Shown: positions 9,047 to 16,454 of the stretch, piece after piece
How the letters are laid out: each line of letters starts with the position of its first letter
How positions within the stretch are numbered: the first letter of the stretch is position 1
Assembly (NCBI GenBank): GCA_937139335.1
Contig: CAKZPN010000055.1
Coordinates: 1 to 64,000 of the forward strand
Length of the DNA stretch: 64,000 bases
Direction: 5' to 3'
Source of the DNA: an uncultured Roseicyclus sp.
GTDB taxonomy: Bacteria; Pseudomonadota; Alphaproteobacteria; Rhodobacterales; Rhodobacteraceae
The notes under the pieces: generated by a model
Database searches by the model: none
What the model saw: the letters and a program-made list of their open reading frames with translations, nothing else
Told to the model about the DNA's origin: nothing
Made by a program: the position numbers and the translations under genes

Positions 9047-10027
9047 TCATTCCTGGATGAAGGCCAGCAGGTCGGCGTTGAGCACATCCGCGTTCACGGT
9101 CAGCATCCCATGCGAAAAGCCCGGGTAGGTCTTGAGCGTGCCATTGGGCAGCAGCTCCACCGCGCGTTCCGCCGACGCGGCAATAGGCACGATCTGGTCG
9201 TCTTCACCGTGCATCACCAGCGTGGGAACGCTCATTGCCTCAAGGTCTTCGGCCTGGTCCGTCTCGGAAAAGGCCCTGATGCCGTCGTAATGCGCCTTGG
9301 CGCTCCCGGTCATACCCTGACGCCACCAGTTCTGGATCACGCCTTCATGGACAGTCGCACCCTCGCGGTTGAAGCCGTAGAACGGGCCTGCAGGCACATC
9401 ACGGAAGAACTGCGCACGGTTGCCGGCAAGCGCGGCGCGGAACCCGTCGAAAACCTCCAGCGGCGTACCTTGGAGGTTGGCGTCGGTCTGTAGCATCAGC
9501 GGTGTGATCGCGGCCACCAGAACCGCCTTGGCGACGCGGCCCGCCGGTTCGCCATGTCTCGCGACATAACGCGCCACTTCGCCGCCGCCCGTCGAATGGC
9601 CGATATGGACGGCGTTGATCAGGTCCAGCGCCTCGACGACCGCGAAGGCGTCGGATGCGTAATGGTCCATGTCGTGCCCCTCGGAAACCTGCGCCGAGCG
9701 GCCGTGACCGCGGCGATCATGCGCGACGACGCGGTAGCCATTCGAGACGAAGAACAGCATCTGCGCGTCCCAGTCATCGGAACTGAGCGGCCATCCGTGG
9801 TGGAACACGATGGGTTGCGCGTCCCTCGGGCCCCAATCCTTGTAGAAGATTTCGGTGCCGTCTGCTGTCGTTACAAAGCCCATGGTCATGTCTCCTGTTG
9901 AGGGGGTGGGCACCGAAGCGAATGCGGCTCCGAGCAAGGGAAGGGTGGCGGCGAAGGTCGATCCCGAGATCAGCACGTCGCGCCGGTTGAAAACGGTGTG
10001 GGTCTGGCTGTCGGTCGTAGGGGTCAT
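9047..10027 (-). CDS. Alpha/beta hydrolase, non-heme chloroperoxidase-like, Tat signal
   Basis: 326 aa. The N-terminus carries a likely twin-arginine signal (FNRRDVLI then a hydrophobic stretch ending AAFA, residues 13-37), so the enzyme should be exported folded. The mature part matches cofactor-free haloperoxidases: YKDWGPRDAQPIVFHHGWPL, nucleophile GHSTGG (Ser145), an acid in HGEDDQIVP (Asp276/277) and His306 in GFSHGM. Family enzymes are often esterases with promiscuous perhydrolase activity. The ATG overlaps the stop of the short XapX-like ORF. Neighbours suggest an oxidative or organic-acid stress role (inference). Confidence 0.9.
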   Translation of the reverse strand: MTPTTDSQTHTVFNRRDVLISGSTFAATLPLLGAAFASVPTPSTGDMTMGFVTTADGTEIFYKDWGPRDAQPIVFHHGWPLSSDDWDAQMLFFVSNGYRVVAHDRRGHGRSAQVSEGHDMDHYASDAFAVVEALDLINAVHIGHSTGGGEVARYVARHGEPAGRVAKAVLVAAITPLMLQTDANLQGTPLEVFDGFRAALAGNRAQFFRDVPAGPFYGFNREGATVHEGVIQNWWRQGMTGSAKAHYDGIRAFSETDQAEDLEAMSVPTLVMHGEDDQIVPIAASAERAVELLPNGTLKTYPGFSHGMLTVNADVLNADLLAFIQE

Positions 10028-10125
10028 TCCGTGTTCCTCGATGACATCTCTGCATGCTCGGTAAGGAAGCTGTAGATCGCTCCGGCCAGAGGCCCGGCGC
10101 CCAATGAAAACAGGTACATCTTCAT
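10024..10125 (-). pseudogene. Truncated XapX-domain protein (33 aa)
   Basis: From the ATG at 10125 the product begins MKMYLFSLGAGPLAGAIYSF. This closely follows the first half of XapX-domain proteins, whose usual sequence continues into a conserved RSPAPP stretch and a second helix. Here the frame runs instead into LTEHAEMSSRNTE and stops, overlapping the ATG of the chloroperoxidase-like gene. Full XapX domains are about 50 aa or longer, so this looks like a deletion that kept the translational start and coupling to the next gene. It may survive only as a leader cistron. Confidence 0.6.
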
Positions 10126-10618
10126 GACGCGTCCAATCCCGTTGTTCCTGGTCATCGCCTCACAGGGCTCGCGGCACTCCGGCGGCCTGATCGACCCGCG
10201 GTCCGCCGTGTCGAGCGACACGGTGCAGGACCACGCCCGCTCGCGATGACAATGTTTGGTTCGGACATCTCGCCGATCCTCGTTCTGGTGATTGCAGAAG
10301 GCCGGTCGCCTGGACGGGCCAGGCGGCGACTGTCGAGTGGTTGCGTTCCGATGTTGGGACTCAGATAGCAGGCCTTGGACGGCATTTCGGCGCAGCGTTT
10401 GCTGCGGTGGTGCCAGACTTGCTGACTCTGCTCCGAATTGTCCGCTGGGCCTGATCTGACGACGGTAAGCGTGCGATAGCGCGCAACGCTGTCAGACGGG
10501 TGTGACTCTGGCCCGGAACATCGGCGTTCCGGGCCAGAGCGTCATGTGTGGCAAGTTTGCGACCCGGGCGCCGCACCCCGTCATGCCTTGCGCCACCTGC
10601 ATTGCAAATGCTGGTCGG
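10126..10618. other. 493-bp intergenic stretch, no supportable gene
   Basis: This stretch lies between the XapX remnant and the MhqD-like hydrolase gene. Short open frames on both strands show no recognisable domain, no convincing ribosome sites and no codon bias like the neighbours. It contains the perfect hairpin at 10506-10539. Given the two truncated genes nearby it may be deletion debris, but no family remnant is identifiable by eye. Confidence 0.5.
10506..10539. repeat. Perfect 14-bp inverted repeat (hairpin)
   Basis: Arms CTCTGGCCCGGAAC (10506-10519) and GTTCCGGGCCAGAG (10526-10539) are exactly complementary with a 6-nt loop ATCGGC. No T-run follows on either strand, so it is not a classical terminator. 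It lies about 80 bp beyond the MhqD-like gene stop on the minus strand and may mark a transcript end, a REP-like element or a protein-binding site. Confidence 0.8.
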
Positions 10619-11221
10619 TCACGCCGACAGCAGGTCGGCCAGGGCTTCGATCTCGCTTTGGCGCAGGTCGTGGCCGCCCTCGTGGATGCGTGTCGTGATG
10701 GCGGCGCCTTGTCGTTCGGCCCAGTCGATCAGCGCCTCGGTCAGCGGCCACGGACAGATCGGATCCCGCCGCCCTGCCGTGATCAGCACGGAGCGATTGC
10801 TCAGATCAACCGGCGCAGGGGTCCAGGGGATCAGCGGGTGCAGCAGTGCCACCCGGTCGAACAGGTCCGGATACGCCATCACGACCGAGGCAAGGATGTT
10901 CGCGCCGTTGGAATAGCCGAAGCCATAGGCAGGCGACGAAGGATGCGCAGCCTTGTGCGCGGCGATGAAGGTTGCCATTCGGTCGGTGCGCCGCGCGAGG
11001 TCATCCATGTCATAGACCCCCTCGCCGGTGCGGCGAAAGAACCGCGCAGCCCCGCCTTCGGAAACATCGCCGCGTGGCGACACGACGCCGCCCGTCGGCA
11101 CCAGTTGGCGGGCGAGGTCGAAGAACTGATATTCATCTCCGCCGGTGCCGTGAAAGGCGAAGACCAGCGGCGCCCCCGGTTCGGGGGCGTGGGTGAGGGC
11201 ATGATAACTTCTCAGGGACAT
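10619..11221 (-). CDS. Alpha/beta hydrolase, phospholipase/carboxylesterase family (MhqD-like)
   Basis: 200 aa from the ATG at 11221, which has a strong GAGGAGG site 6 nt upstream; a 21-codon upstream extension is less likely. Motifs: oxyanion region VFAFHGTGGDE, nucleophile GFGYSNGAN (Ser near 105), Asp in TAGRRDPICP and His in HEGGHDL. This is the small carboxylesterase family that includes B. subtilis MhqD, which partners the MhqO dioxygenase in hydroquinone and quinone resistance. Here too it sits directly behind a ring-cleaving dioxygenase gene. Confidence 0.88.
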   Translation of the reverse strand: MSLRSYHALTHAPEPGAPLVFAFHGTGGDEYQFFDLARQLVPTGGVVSPRGDVSEGGAARFFRRTGEGVYDMDDLARRTDRMATFIAAHKAAHPSSPAYGFGYSNGANILASVVMAYPDLFDRVALLHPLIPWTPAPVDLSNRSVLITAGRRDPICPWPLTEALIDWAERQGAAITTRIHEGGHDLRQSEIEALADLLSA

Positions 11222-11231
11222 CAGGACCTCC

Positions 11232-12164
11232 TCAGGCCGAAAGCGGGGGCAGGAAGCGCTCGATCTTGGCGCGGTGAGGTTCATAGCGGGCTGGCAGTTT
11301 CAGCGCCTGCCCCAAGTGCGCGGTGTCCTCGTCGCGGTCGAACCCGGGCTCGTTGGTGGCAATCTCGAACAGCACGCCTCCGGGGGTGCGGAAATAGATC
11401 GCCCAGAAATAGTCACGGTCGATCACCGGCGTCACCTGATAGCCGGTGTCCATCAGCGCCTTGCGCACCTCAAGCTGGGCAGCCCGGTCTTCGACCGCAA
11501 AGGCGATGTGGTGCACCGATCCTGCCCCCTGCGAGGCCGCGCCGGCATCGGGCAGTTCCTCCAGATCGATGGTATTGGCGGCGTTGCCACCCTCGATCCG
11601 GTAGCGTGTCACGGCCCCGTCCGTCTCGTCCTTGCTGTAGCCCATGAAGTTCAGGAGCTCTGCCGTCTGGGTCGCACTCCGCAACCGCAGCCGCGCGCTG
11701 TGAAAGCCCAGGATCCCCGCCTCTTCCGGAACGTCGCTGCCGGTCCATGGCGTGCGATCGCGCATATCGGTTTCGACCAGCGCAAAGCTGTCCCCGTCAG
11801 GGCCACTGAAATCCAGACGCGGCTCGCCAAGGAAACTGCCGTCGCTCAGACCCGTGACACCCTTGGAACTCAGTCGGTCTTTCCAATAAGGCAACGCACC
11901 ATTGGCCACCGCGAACTCGGTCACGCCGACTTCGCCGGTCCCGCGTCTGCCGCGGGGTATCCGGCCGAAGGGAAAGTAGGTCATCACCGAGCCGGGCGTG
12001 CCGGTCTCGTCACCGTAGTAAAGGTGGTACACCTCCAGTGAGTCAAAGTTGACGGTCTTCTTCACACGACGCAGTCCGAGAACCCCCGTGAAGAACGCAT
12101 TGTTCTCGCTGGCATCCACCGCCATGGACGTGACGTGGTGAAGGCCCCTGGTTTGCTTGAGCAT
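11232..12164 (-). CDS. Ring-cleaving dioxygenase, VOC superfamily (MhqO-like)
   Basis: 310 aa, start chosen at 12164 because AAAGGAG precedes it by 7 nt. Two vicinal-oxygen-chelate modules are visible: the first opens TRGLHHVTSMAVDASENNAF (metal His in LHHVTS) and the second has GSVHHIAFAVED, with GGVLFEIATNEPGF providing the conserved Glu. Proteins of this family (MhqA, MhqO, MhqE in Bacillus) are annotated as ring-cleaving dioxygenases acting in quinone or hydroquinone detoxification. It forms a two-gene unit with the downstream hydrolase and is divergent from a LysR regulator. Confidence 0.9.
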   Translation of the reverse strand: MLKQTRGLHHVTSMAVDASENNAFFTGVLGLRRVKKTVNFDSLEVYHLYYGDETGTPGSVMTYFPFGRIPRGRRGTGEVGVTEFAVANGALPYWKDRLSSKGVTGLSDGSFLGEPRLDFSGPDGDSFALVETDMRDRTPWTGSDVPEEAGILGFHSARLRLRSATQTAELLNFMGYSKDETDGAVTRYRIEGGNAANTIDLEELPDAGAASQGAGSVHHIAFAVEDRAAQLEVRKALMDTGYQVTPVIDRDYFWAIYFRTPGGVLFEIATNEPGFDRDEDTAHLGQALKLPARYEPHRAKIERFLPPLSA

Positions 12165-12226
12165 CTCTGTCTCCTTTGCCGATCCGGCTAACATGCTCGG
12201 GAGATAGTGACATATATAATTTCCAA

Positions 12227-12244
12227 GAATAGAAACACATATTC
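12227..12244. promoter_or_regulatory. Candidate LysR-type operator in the divergent promoter
   Basis: The 106-bp gap between the dioxygenase and LysR genes is markedly AT-rich. It contains an inverted repeat GAATA (12227-12231) N8 TATTC (12240-12244), within the loose T-N11-A class of LysR boxes. Placement between divergent genes is the normal site of LysR control. No experiment supports it. Confidence 0.35.
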
Positions 12245-12270
12245 ATTTACTGTTATCATCAACCGTCATA

Positions 12271-13191
12271 ATGATCGCCATGCAGACCCTCAAACCCATC
12301 CGCGTCTTTCTTGAAGTCGTCGCGCAGGGCAGCTTCGTCGGCGCGGCGCGCAGCCTGCATATGACGCCCGCCTCGATCACCCGCATCGTCGCACAGCTCG
12401 AGGCGGACCTGGGCCAGCAACTGCTCACACGAACGACGCGGCAGGTCTCCCTCACAGGCGCGGGGGCCATGGTGGCGACGCGGTACCGGCCGGTTCTGGA
12501 CGACTTCGACCGCGTCACGGACGAGATCACCCGCCCAACGCATCCCGATCGCGGGCGCCTGTCGATCAACGCGCCCCTGTCCTTCGGGGTGCGATTGCTC
12601 CCGGGCCTGATCGGGAGCTTCCGGCTCGCCTATCCGCAGATCGAAGTCGATGTGCATCTGACCGACACGCTGGTGGACATCATTGGCGCAAGCTGCGACC
12701 TGGCGATCCGGATATCGGACCCGCCCGTCGACAAGTCCACGATCTGGCGGCGGATCTGCCTCGTGCCGCGCGCCATCGTCGCTGGTCCTGCGCTGTTCGA
12801 TCGGATCGCCATTCCGCTCAGCCCCGACGCGCTCGATCCCGCGTATTGCCTGTCCTATGGCACCGGTTTCAATCCAGAGACATGGCATATGACCGACAGG
12901 AGCGCGTCACGCAGTTTCCGCGCCGGAACCGAGGTCGTGTCGAACAACGGCGAACTGCTCCTGGCGCTTGCGGCCGCAGGCAACGGAATGGTCAACCTGC
13001 CGCGCTTCCTCGCGCAGGACGCGCTCGACCGGGGTAATGTCGTGGAGGTGCTGCCAGACTGGGAAATGACCCCGCTGAACCTGATGCTCTACTACCCGCC
13101 CTATGATGCGCTGCCGCCGCTGGTCGCGACCTTCACCGACTTCTTCGAGCACTACATCCGCGACTTCGACACCTTCGACTTCGAGCTGTGA
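12271..13191 (+). CDS. LysR family transcriptional regulator
   Basis: 306 aa; the ATG at 12280 (MQTLKPIRVF) is an equally good start. The N-terminal winged helix-turn-helix (FLEVVAQGSFVGAARSLHMT then PASITRIVAQLEADLGQQLL) occupies about residues 13-62 and is followed by a standard periplasmic-binding-like effector domain. The subfamily resembles the AaeR/DsdC-like group with the GRLSINAPLSFG block. It faces the MhqO/MhqD-like pair and probably controls it, sensing an aromatic or quinone-type ligand (inference). Confidence 0.93.
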   Translation: MIAMQTLKPIRVFLEVVAQGSFVGAARSLHMTPASITRIVAQLEADLGQQLLTRTTRQVSLTGAGAMVATRYRPVLDDFDRVTDEITRPTHPDRGRLSINAPLSFGVRLLPGLIGSFRLAYPQIEVDVHLTDTLVDIIGASCDLAIRISDPPVDKSTIWRRICLVPRAIVAGPALFDRIAIPLSPDALDPAYCLSYGTGFNPETWHMTDRSASRSFRAGTEVVSNNGELLLALAAAGNGMVNLPRFLAQDALDRGNVVEVLPDWEMTPLNLMLYYPPYDALPPLVATFTDFFEHYIRDFDTFDFEL

Positions 13192-13364
13192 TGCTCGGGA
13201 CATTGACGCAGGCATTGCCGCCTTGAGTTTAGGGCCATCCAACGTTGCAGCGGCAGGCTTCGCCTCCCGTGCACTCCTTCGATTCAAACCCAGTGAAAAA
13301 AACGATCGCACTGCACCTGCAGCTCGCTGCGGGACCGAAACAAATCGAAATTGCCGGAACGGAA

Positions 13365-13381
13365 AGGTGGCGGAGACGATG
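13365..13381. repeat. Attachment-site direct repeat, integrase-proximal copy
   Basis: The 17 bp AGGTGGCGGAGACGATG match exactly the sequence at 25882-25898, which covers the 3' end of tRNA-Ser(GCT). The copy lies 158 bp before the integrase start and is not part of a tRNA here. It therefore marks the far edge of the element that entered the tRNA gene. Confidence 0.85.
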
Positions 13382-13454
13382 CCCGCCATCATCTCTGTTT
13401 AATGAATTATAATCATATGCATAGCGACCAACATCGCCCTTGTTTCTAGGCTGA

Positions 13455-13529
13455 TACCCCACAACCCGCCTATGCAGCCTTGTGCAATACGATGCATCCG
13501 GTTACATCTCCTATGTGGGGTAAGATGTA
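13455..13529. promoter_or_regulatory. Inverted repeats in the integrase leader
   Basis: Two perfect inverted repeats interlock: TACCCCACA (13455-13463) with TGTGGGGTA (13514-13522), and TACATCT (13503-13509) with AGATGTA (13523-13529). The second ends 10 bp before the integrase ATG. Such sites may bind the integrase arm domain, the AlpA-like regulator or a repressor; the sequence alone does not say which. Confidence 0.45.
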
Positions 13530-13539
13530 GGATAGAGCG

Positions 13540-14832
13540 ATGCCCAAGGTTGCTAGCGAGCTGACCGCGCTTGACGTGAAGCGCCTGGCGCATCCCGGCG
13601 GCAAGCGGAACCGCCTGTTTTCGGTAGGTGGCGTTCCTGGCCTGCACTTGCAGATTACCCCCGGCGGCGGGCGGTCTTGGGTTTTGCGTGCCAAGGTCGG
13701 CACCCTGCGCCGCGATATCGGCTTGGGGGGCTTTCCCGGCGTCACACTCTCGCAGGCCCGCGACAAGGCCCGTGAGGCGCGCGCGAAGATTGAGGGCGGC
13801 GTTGACCCGGTAGATGAACGCAAGGCCATGAAGGCCGCGCTTATCGCCGCTCAGCGCCGGGGGCTGACTTTCGCAGATGCCGTGCACAGATGCCTTGCTG
13901 CCAAGCTGGACGCCTTCAAGAACCCCAAGCATCGCCAGCAATGGGAAAACACCCTTGCCACCTATGCCTGCCCCGAGCTGGGCAAGATGCTGGTGCAGGA
14001 TATCACCACGCAAGACGTGCTGCGCGTGTTGCAACCGCTGTGGATGGACAAGACCGAAACAGCGACCCGCCTGCGCGGGCGGATCGAGGCGGTTCTCAGC
14101 TGGGCCACAGTCGCAGGGCACCGCACTGGCGATAACCCGGCGCGCTGGGCTGGCAACCTTAAGGAACTGTTGCCGCCCCCGTCCAAGGTGGCGACCGAGG
14201 GCAACCATCCTGCCTTGGCCTTGGATGATGCCGAGCGCTGGTTTGCGGCCTTGCAGACCCGCGACGGGTTCGGCGCGCGTGCGTTGGAGTTTCTGACCCT
14301 GACCGCTTCCCGATCGCAGGAGGTTCGCGCCGCGTGTTGGGATGAAATCGACTTGGACAAGGCGCTGTGGGTCATTCCCGGCGCGCGGATGAAGATGGGC
14401 AAGGAACATCGCGTGCCCCTGCCCGACCGCGCCGTGGAGCTGTTGAAGGCCCTGCCCCGCCTTGAAGGCAATCCGCTGGTATTTCCGGCGGCACGCGGCG
14501 GGCAACTGTCCGACATGACCCTTTCCGCGACCATGAAGCGGATCCACGAGGCCGAGGTTGCCACGGGCGGGCCGGGGTTCATCGACCGCACGTCAAAGCG
14601 CCCTGCCGTGCCCCATGGCCTGCGCAGCACCTTCCGCGATTGGGTGGCCGAGCGCACCAGTTTCCCGGGCGACATGGCCGAGGTCGCGCTGGCCCACAAA
14701 ATCAGCAACGCGGTGGAGGCCAGCTATCGGCGCGGCGACATGGTTGAGAAGCGGCGGCGGATGATGACCGATTGGGCAAACTTCTTGAACGCTTCCGAAA
14801 ACAACGCACAAGTAATCCGGTTGAGCCAGTGA
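13540..14832 (+). CDS. Tyrosine integrase, P4-type with DUF4102 arm-binding domain
   Basis: 430 aa site-specific recombinase. The N-terminal DUF4102 domain (about residues 8-95) includes VGGVPGLHLQITPGGGRSWV and the GLGGFPGVTLSQAR block of P4-like integrases. The catalytic domain shows Arg258 (LTASRSQEVR), His359-x-x-Arg362 (VPHGLRSTF), His386 (LAHK) and the nucleophile Tyr396 (ASYRRGD), so it looks active. It sits 158 bp from the displaced att repeat, and the matching repeat is the tRNA-Ser 3' end at 25882, about 12.5 kb away. It should mediate integration and, with an excisionase, excision. Confidence 0.96.
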   Translation: MPKVASELTALDVKRLAHPGGKRNRLFSVGGVPGLHLQITPGGGRSWVLRAKVGTLRRDIGLGGFPGVTLSQARDKAREARAKIEGGVDPVDERKAMKAALIAAQRRGLTFADAVHRCLAAKLDAFKNPKHRQQWENTLATYACPELGKMLVQDITTQDVLRVLQPLWMDKTETATRLRGRIEAVLSWATVAGHRTGDNPARWAGNLKELLPPPSKVATEGNHPALALDDAERWFAALQTRDGFGARALEFLTLTASRSQEVRAACWDEIDLDKALWVIPGARMKMGKEHRVPLPDRAVELLKALPRLEGNPLVFPAARGGQLSDMTLSATMKRIHEAEVATGGPGFIDRTSKRPAVPHGLRSTFRDWVAERTSFPGDMAEVALAHKISNAVEASYRRGDMVEKRRRMMTDWANFLNASENNAQVIRLSQ

Positions 14833-15677
14833 CTTTTCGGCCAGACGGATATCGCCTTCTTTGGGAGCTCTCGGTCATGTTTGATGATCGGAAAAGCGGT
14901 GATATCCCGAACCCAATACTAGAAGCGACGACGGCCTATCTGGGCCAAGATTGGTTCACCGCCAGAAATCGATCCAGCAGTCAGTTCCCGTCCCTTGATG
15001 AAATAATCGACCAAGATGGCTCGACGGCGTTTATTCTCGAATCGGTATTGAGACGGTGGATCATCATGGCTCTATCAGGGACTGAAACACTGCCAATTTA
15101 TCTTTGCGGGCCGGTTGGGCAGGTGGTGCGCACCTTCGCACCGATACATCTGATTACACCTTCTGGAAGAAATGAATTCTGGGAAGATTTCAACCCTCAA
15201 CTTTTTACGCTTGAGGATTTCATATCAGAGTTTTTCAAGATGACGGGTGAGAAATATGAATTAATTGACAATGCCGGCCTGATCAAGCCAATCGAAGACG
15301 ATTTCCTCAACAGAATGCAGATCTTCGAGAGGGATGGCGACCCACCCTTCAATAATGTGTCTGAGGTTTCACATTTTGTTGGCTGGTCAGTTTGCGTCAA
15401 AGATTGCGATGCTCTTCATAAGCCGAGCGAACTTGTCGCACTTGCATTTGCCCCATTGGATATTCAGCCTTTCGGCCAAAGTATCAACAGCAGCAAGCGA
15501 CTTGGCAGGCCCAGTTTGCACAATGAAATCATCGACAACTTTCGCGTCACTTACCCGTCTGGAATGGAAGGACGAACTTTGACTGAGGTTTCCAGAACAC
15601 TTGGCTATGACCGAAAAACAACCCGGCGTGCGTTAAGAGTCGGCGGCTTCTTGGATCAGAAGCAAGTAAACGAGTAA
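14829..15677 (+). CDS. Unknown island protein with C-terminal helix-turn-helix-like segment
   Basis: 282 aa from a GTG at 14829 that overlaps the integrase stop (GTGA); an ATG at 14772 would add 19 residues copied from the integrase region. No named family recognised. The body is rich in aromatic and acidic residues, has no signal peptide or membrane segment, and ends with GRTLTEVSRTLGYDRKTTRR (about residues 253-272), a convincing helix-turn-helix. Codons are visibly less GC-biased than in the integrase (about 50% GC), pointing to a different origin. A regulatory or integrase-coupled role is plausible but unproven. Confidence 0.75.
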   Translation: MTFRPDGYRLLWELSVMFDDRKSGDIPNPILEATTAYLGQDWFTARNRSSSQFPSLDEIIDQDGSTAFILESVLRRWIIMALSGTETLPIYLCGPVGQVVRTFAPIHLITPSGRNEFWEDFNPQLFTLEDFISEFFKMTGEKYELIDNAGLIKPIEDDFLNRMQIFERDGDPPFNNVSEVSHFVGWSVCVKDCDALHKPSELVALAFAPLDIQPFGQSINSSKRLGRPSLHNEIIDNFRVTYPSGMEGRTLTEVSRTLGYDRKTTRRALRVGGFLDQKQVNE

Positions 15678-15756
15678 AAAGTGCGGGCAAAATCTGCGGG
15701 CGGGTAAATACTCAGCACACCATCTTTTCTATCGCGCCAGATACATCATTGTGCAT

Positions 15757-15775
15757 TCCATAGCCAACCTATGGA
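15757..15775 (+). promoter_or_regulatory. Inverted repeat overlapping the AlpA-like gene's ribosome site
   Basis: TCCATAG (15757-15763) and CTATGGA (15769-15775) form a perfect 7-bp hairpin with loop CCAAC. The right arm includes the first three bases of the GGAGG Shine-Dalgarno at 15773-15777. It could be an operator for autoregulation or a hairpin limiting ribosome access. Confidence 0.4.
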
Positions 15776-15782
15776 GGCACAT

Positions 15783-15971
15783 ATGCCTGAGACCTATCTC
15801 TCCGACCGCGACCTTGCCGCACGCTGGGGCGTTCATCACCTGACCCCCCGCCGCTGGCAAAGGACTGACCCAACCTTTCCCCGCTCGATCAAGCTGACCC
15901 CCGGCTGTTGCCGCTGGAGGTTGTCAGAAATCGAGGCTTGGGAAACCGCCAAGGCACAAACCGCCGCATAA
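15783..15971 (+). CDS. AlpA/excisionase-like small helix-turn-helix protein
   Basis: 62 aa; start chosen at 15783, 5 nt after GGAGG, rather than 15771. The sequence TYLSDRDLAARWGVHHLTPR followed by RRWQRTDPTFPRSIKLTPGC and the ending WRLSEIEAWE is the AlpA/MerR-type winged helix used by P4-like elements as excisionase or integrase activator. It stands in the usual AlpA place between integrase and replication genes and likely controls excision. Confidence 0.85.
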   Translation: MPETYLSDRDLAARWGVHHLTPRRWQRTDPTFPRSIKLTPGCCRWRLSEIEAWETAKAQTAA

Positions 15972-16076
15972 ACGAAACCGCCACCCGGCAGGGCGGCGGC
16001 CTATCGTTTCGGCATTCTTCAACAGGCCAGATGATAGCACCCCCTGCCCGTGGTCGCAATTGCCAAGGGCAAGCAC

Positions 16077-16364
16077 ATGACAAAGCAAGTCCGCTGGTTT
16101 TCCGGCGAAACCCAAGTCTATTGGGCCTGCAAGGCTATGGTCGATGGGCGCACGATATCGCACAAAACAGAAATTCGCGAAGTGAAGGGATGGCGTCTTG
16201 GCGCTGTCATCCACCTCCTGCGCTCAAGATACAAATGGCCGATACCGGTCGAATATCGCGGATCTGAAAACGTCGCCCATTATCGGAGGTCACCCGGCAC
16301 CGACATTGCCCGCCTGCACTTCCCGCCCAGCGCCAAGGGGCTGCTAGAGGATGAAACGTCATGA
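16077..16364 (+). CDS. Hypothetical island protein, 95 aa
   Basis: Start at 16077 (MTKQVRWFSGETQVYWACKA); an upstream ATG at 16050 adds nine residues. The protein is basic and soluble, with the body GRTISHKTEIREVKGWRLGA and a C-terminal RLHFPPSAKGLLEDETS. No family recognised. Its TGA overlaps the ATG of the next small ORF, and it precedes the primase gene, so it may assist replication or its control (inference from position). Confidence 0.62.
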   Translation: MTKQVRWFSGETQVYWACKAMVDGRTISHKTEIREVKGWRLGAVIHLLRSRYKWPIPVEYRGSENVAHYRRSPGTDIARLHFPPSAKGLLEDETS

Positions 16365-16453
16365 CCCGGCTGCAAATCCTCTACCTGCGCCGGTTTCATG
16401 GTCTGACCGAGGCGCAGGCCCAGGCGCTTGCCGCGCTGGTCTGGGGGCAATGA
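16361..16453 (+). CDS. 30-aa small ORF coupled to flanking genes
   Basis: MTRLQILYLRRFHGLTEAQA, then QALAALVWGQ. The ATG overlaps the preceding stop (ATGA) and the stop is one base before the primase ATG. The sequence is helical and LxxL-rich. Tight coupling on both sides argues for real translation, but the product is too short to classify. Confidence 0.45.
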   Translation: MTRLQILYLRRFHGLTEAQAQALAALVWGQ

Positions 16454-16454
16454 C

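Larger units (their letters stand above)
13192..13539. other. 348-bp non-coding junction: host flank, att copy and integrase leader
   Basis: No credible gene. The stretch holds chromosome flank up to 13364, the displaced 17-bp attachment repeat (13365-13381), then an AT-rich integrase leader with two inverted repeats (13455-13522 and 13503-13529) that could be arm-type or operator sites. The composition visibly changes after the repeat, consistent with the junction of host and element. Confidence 0.6.
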
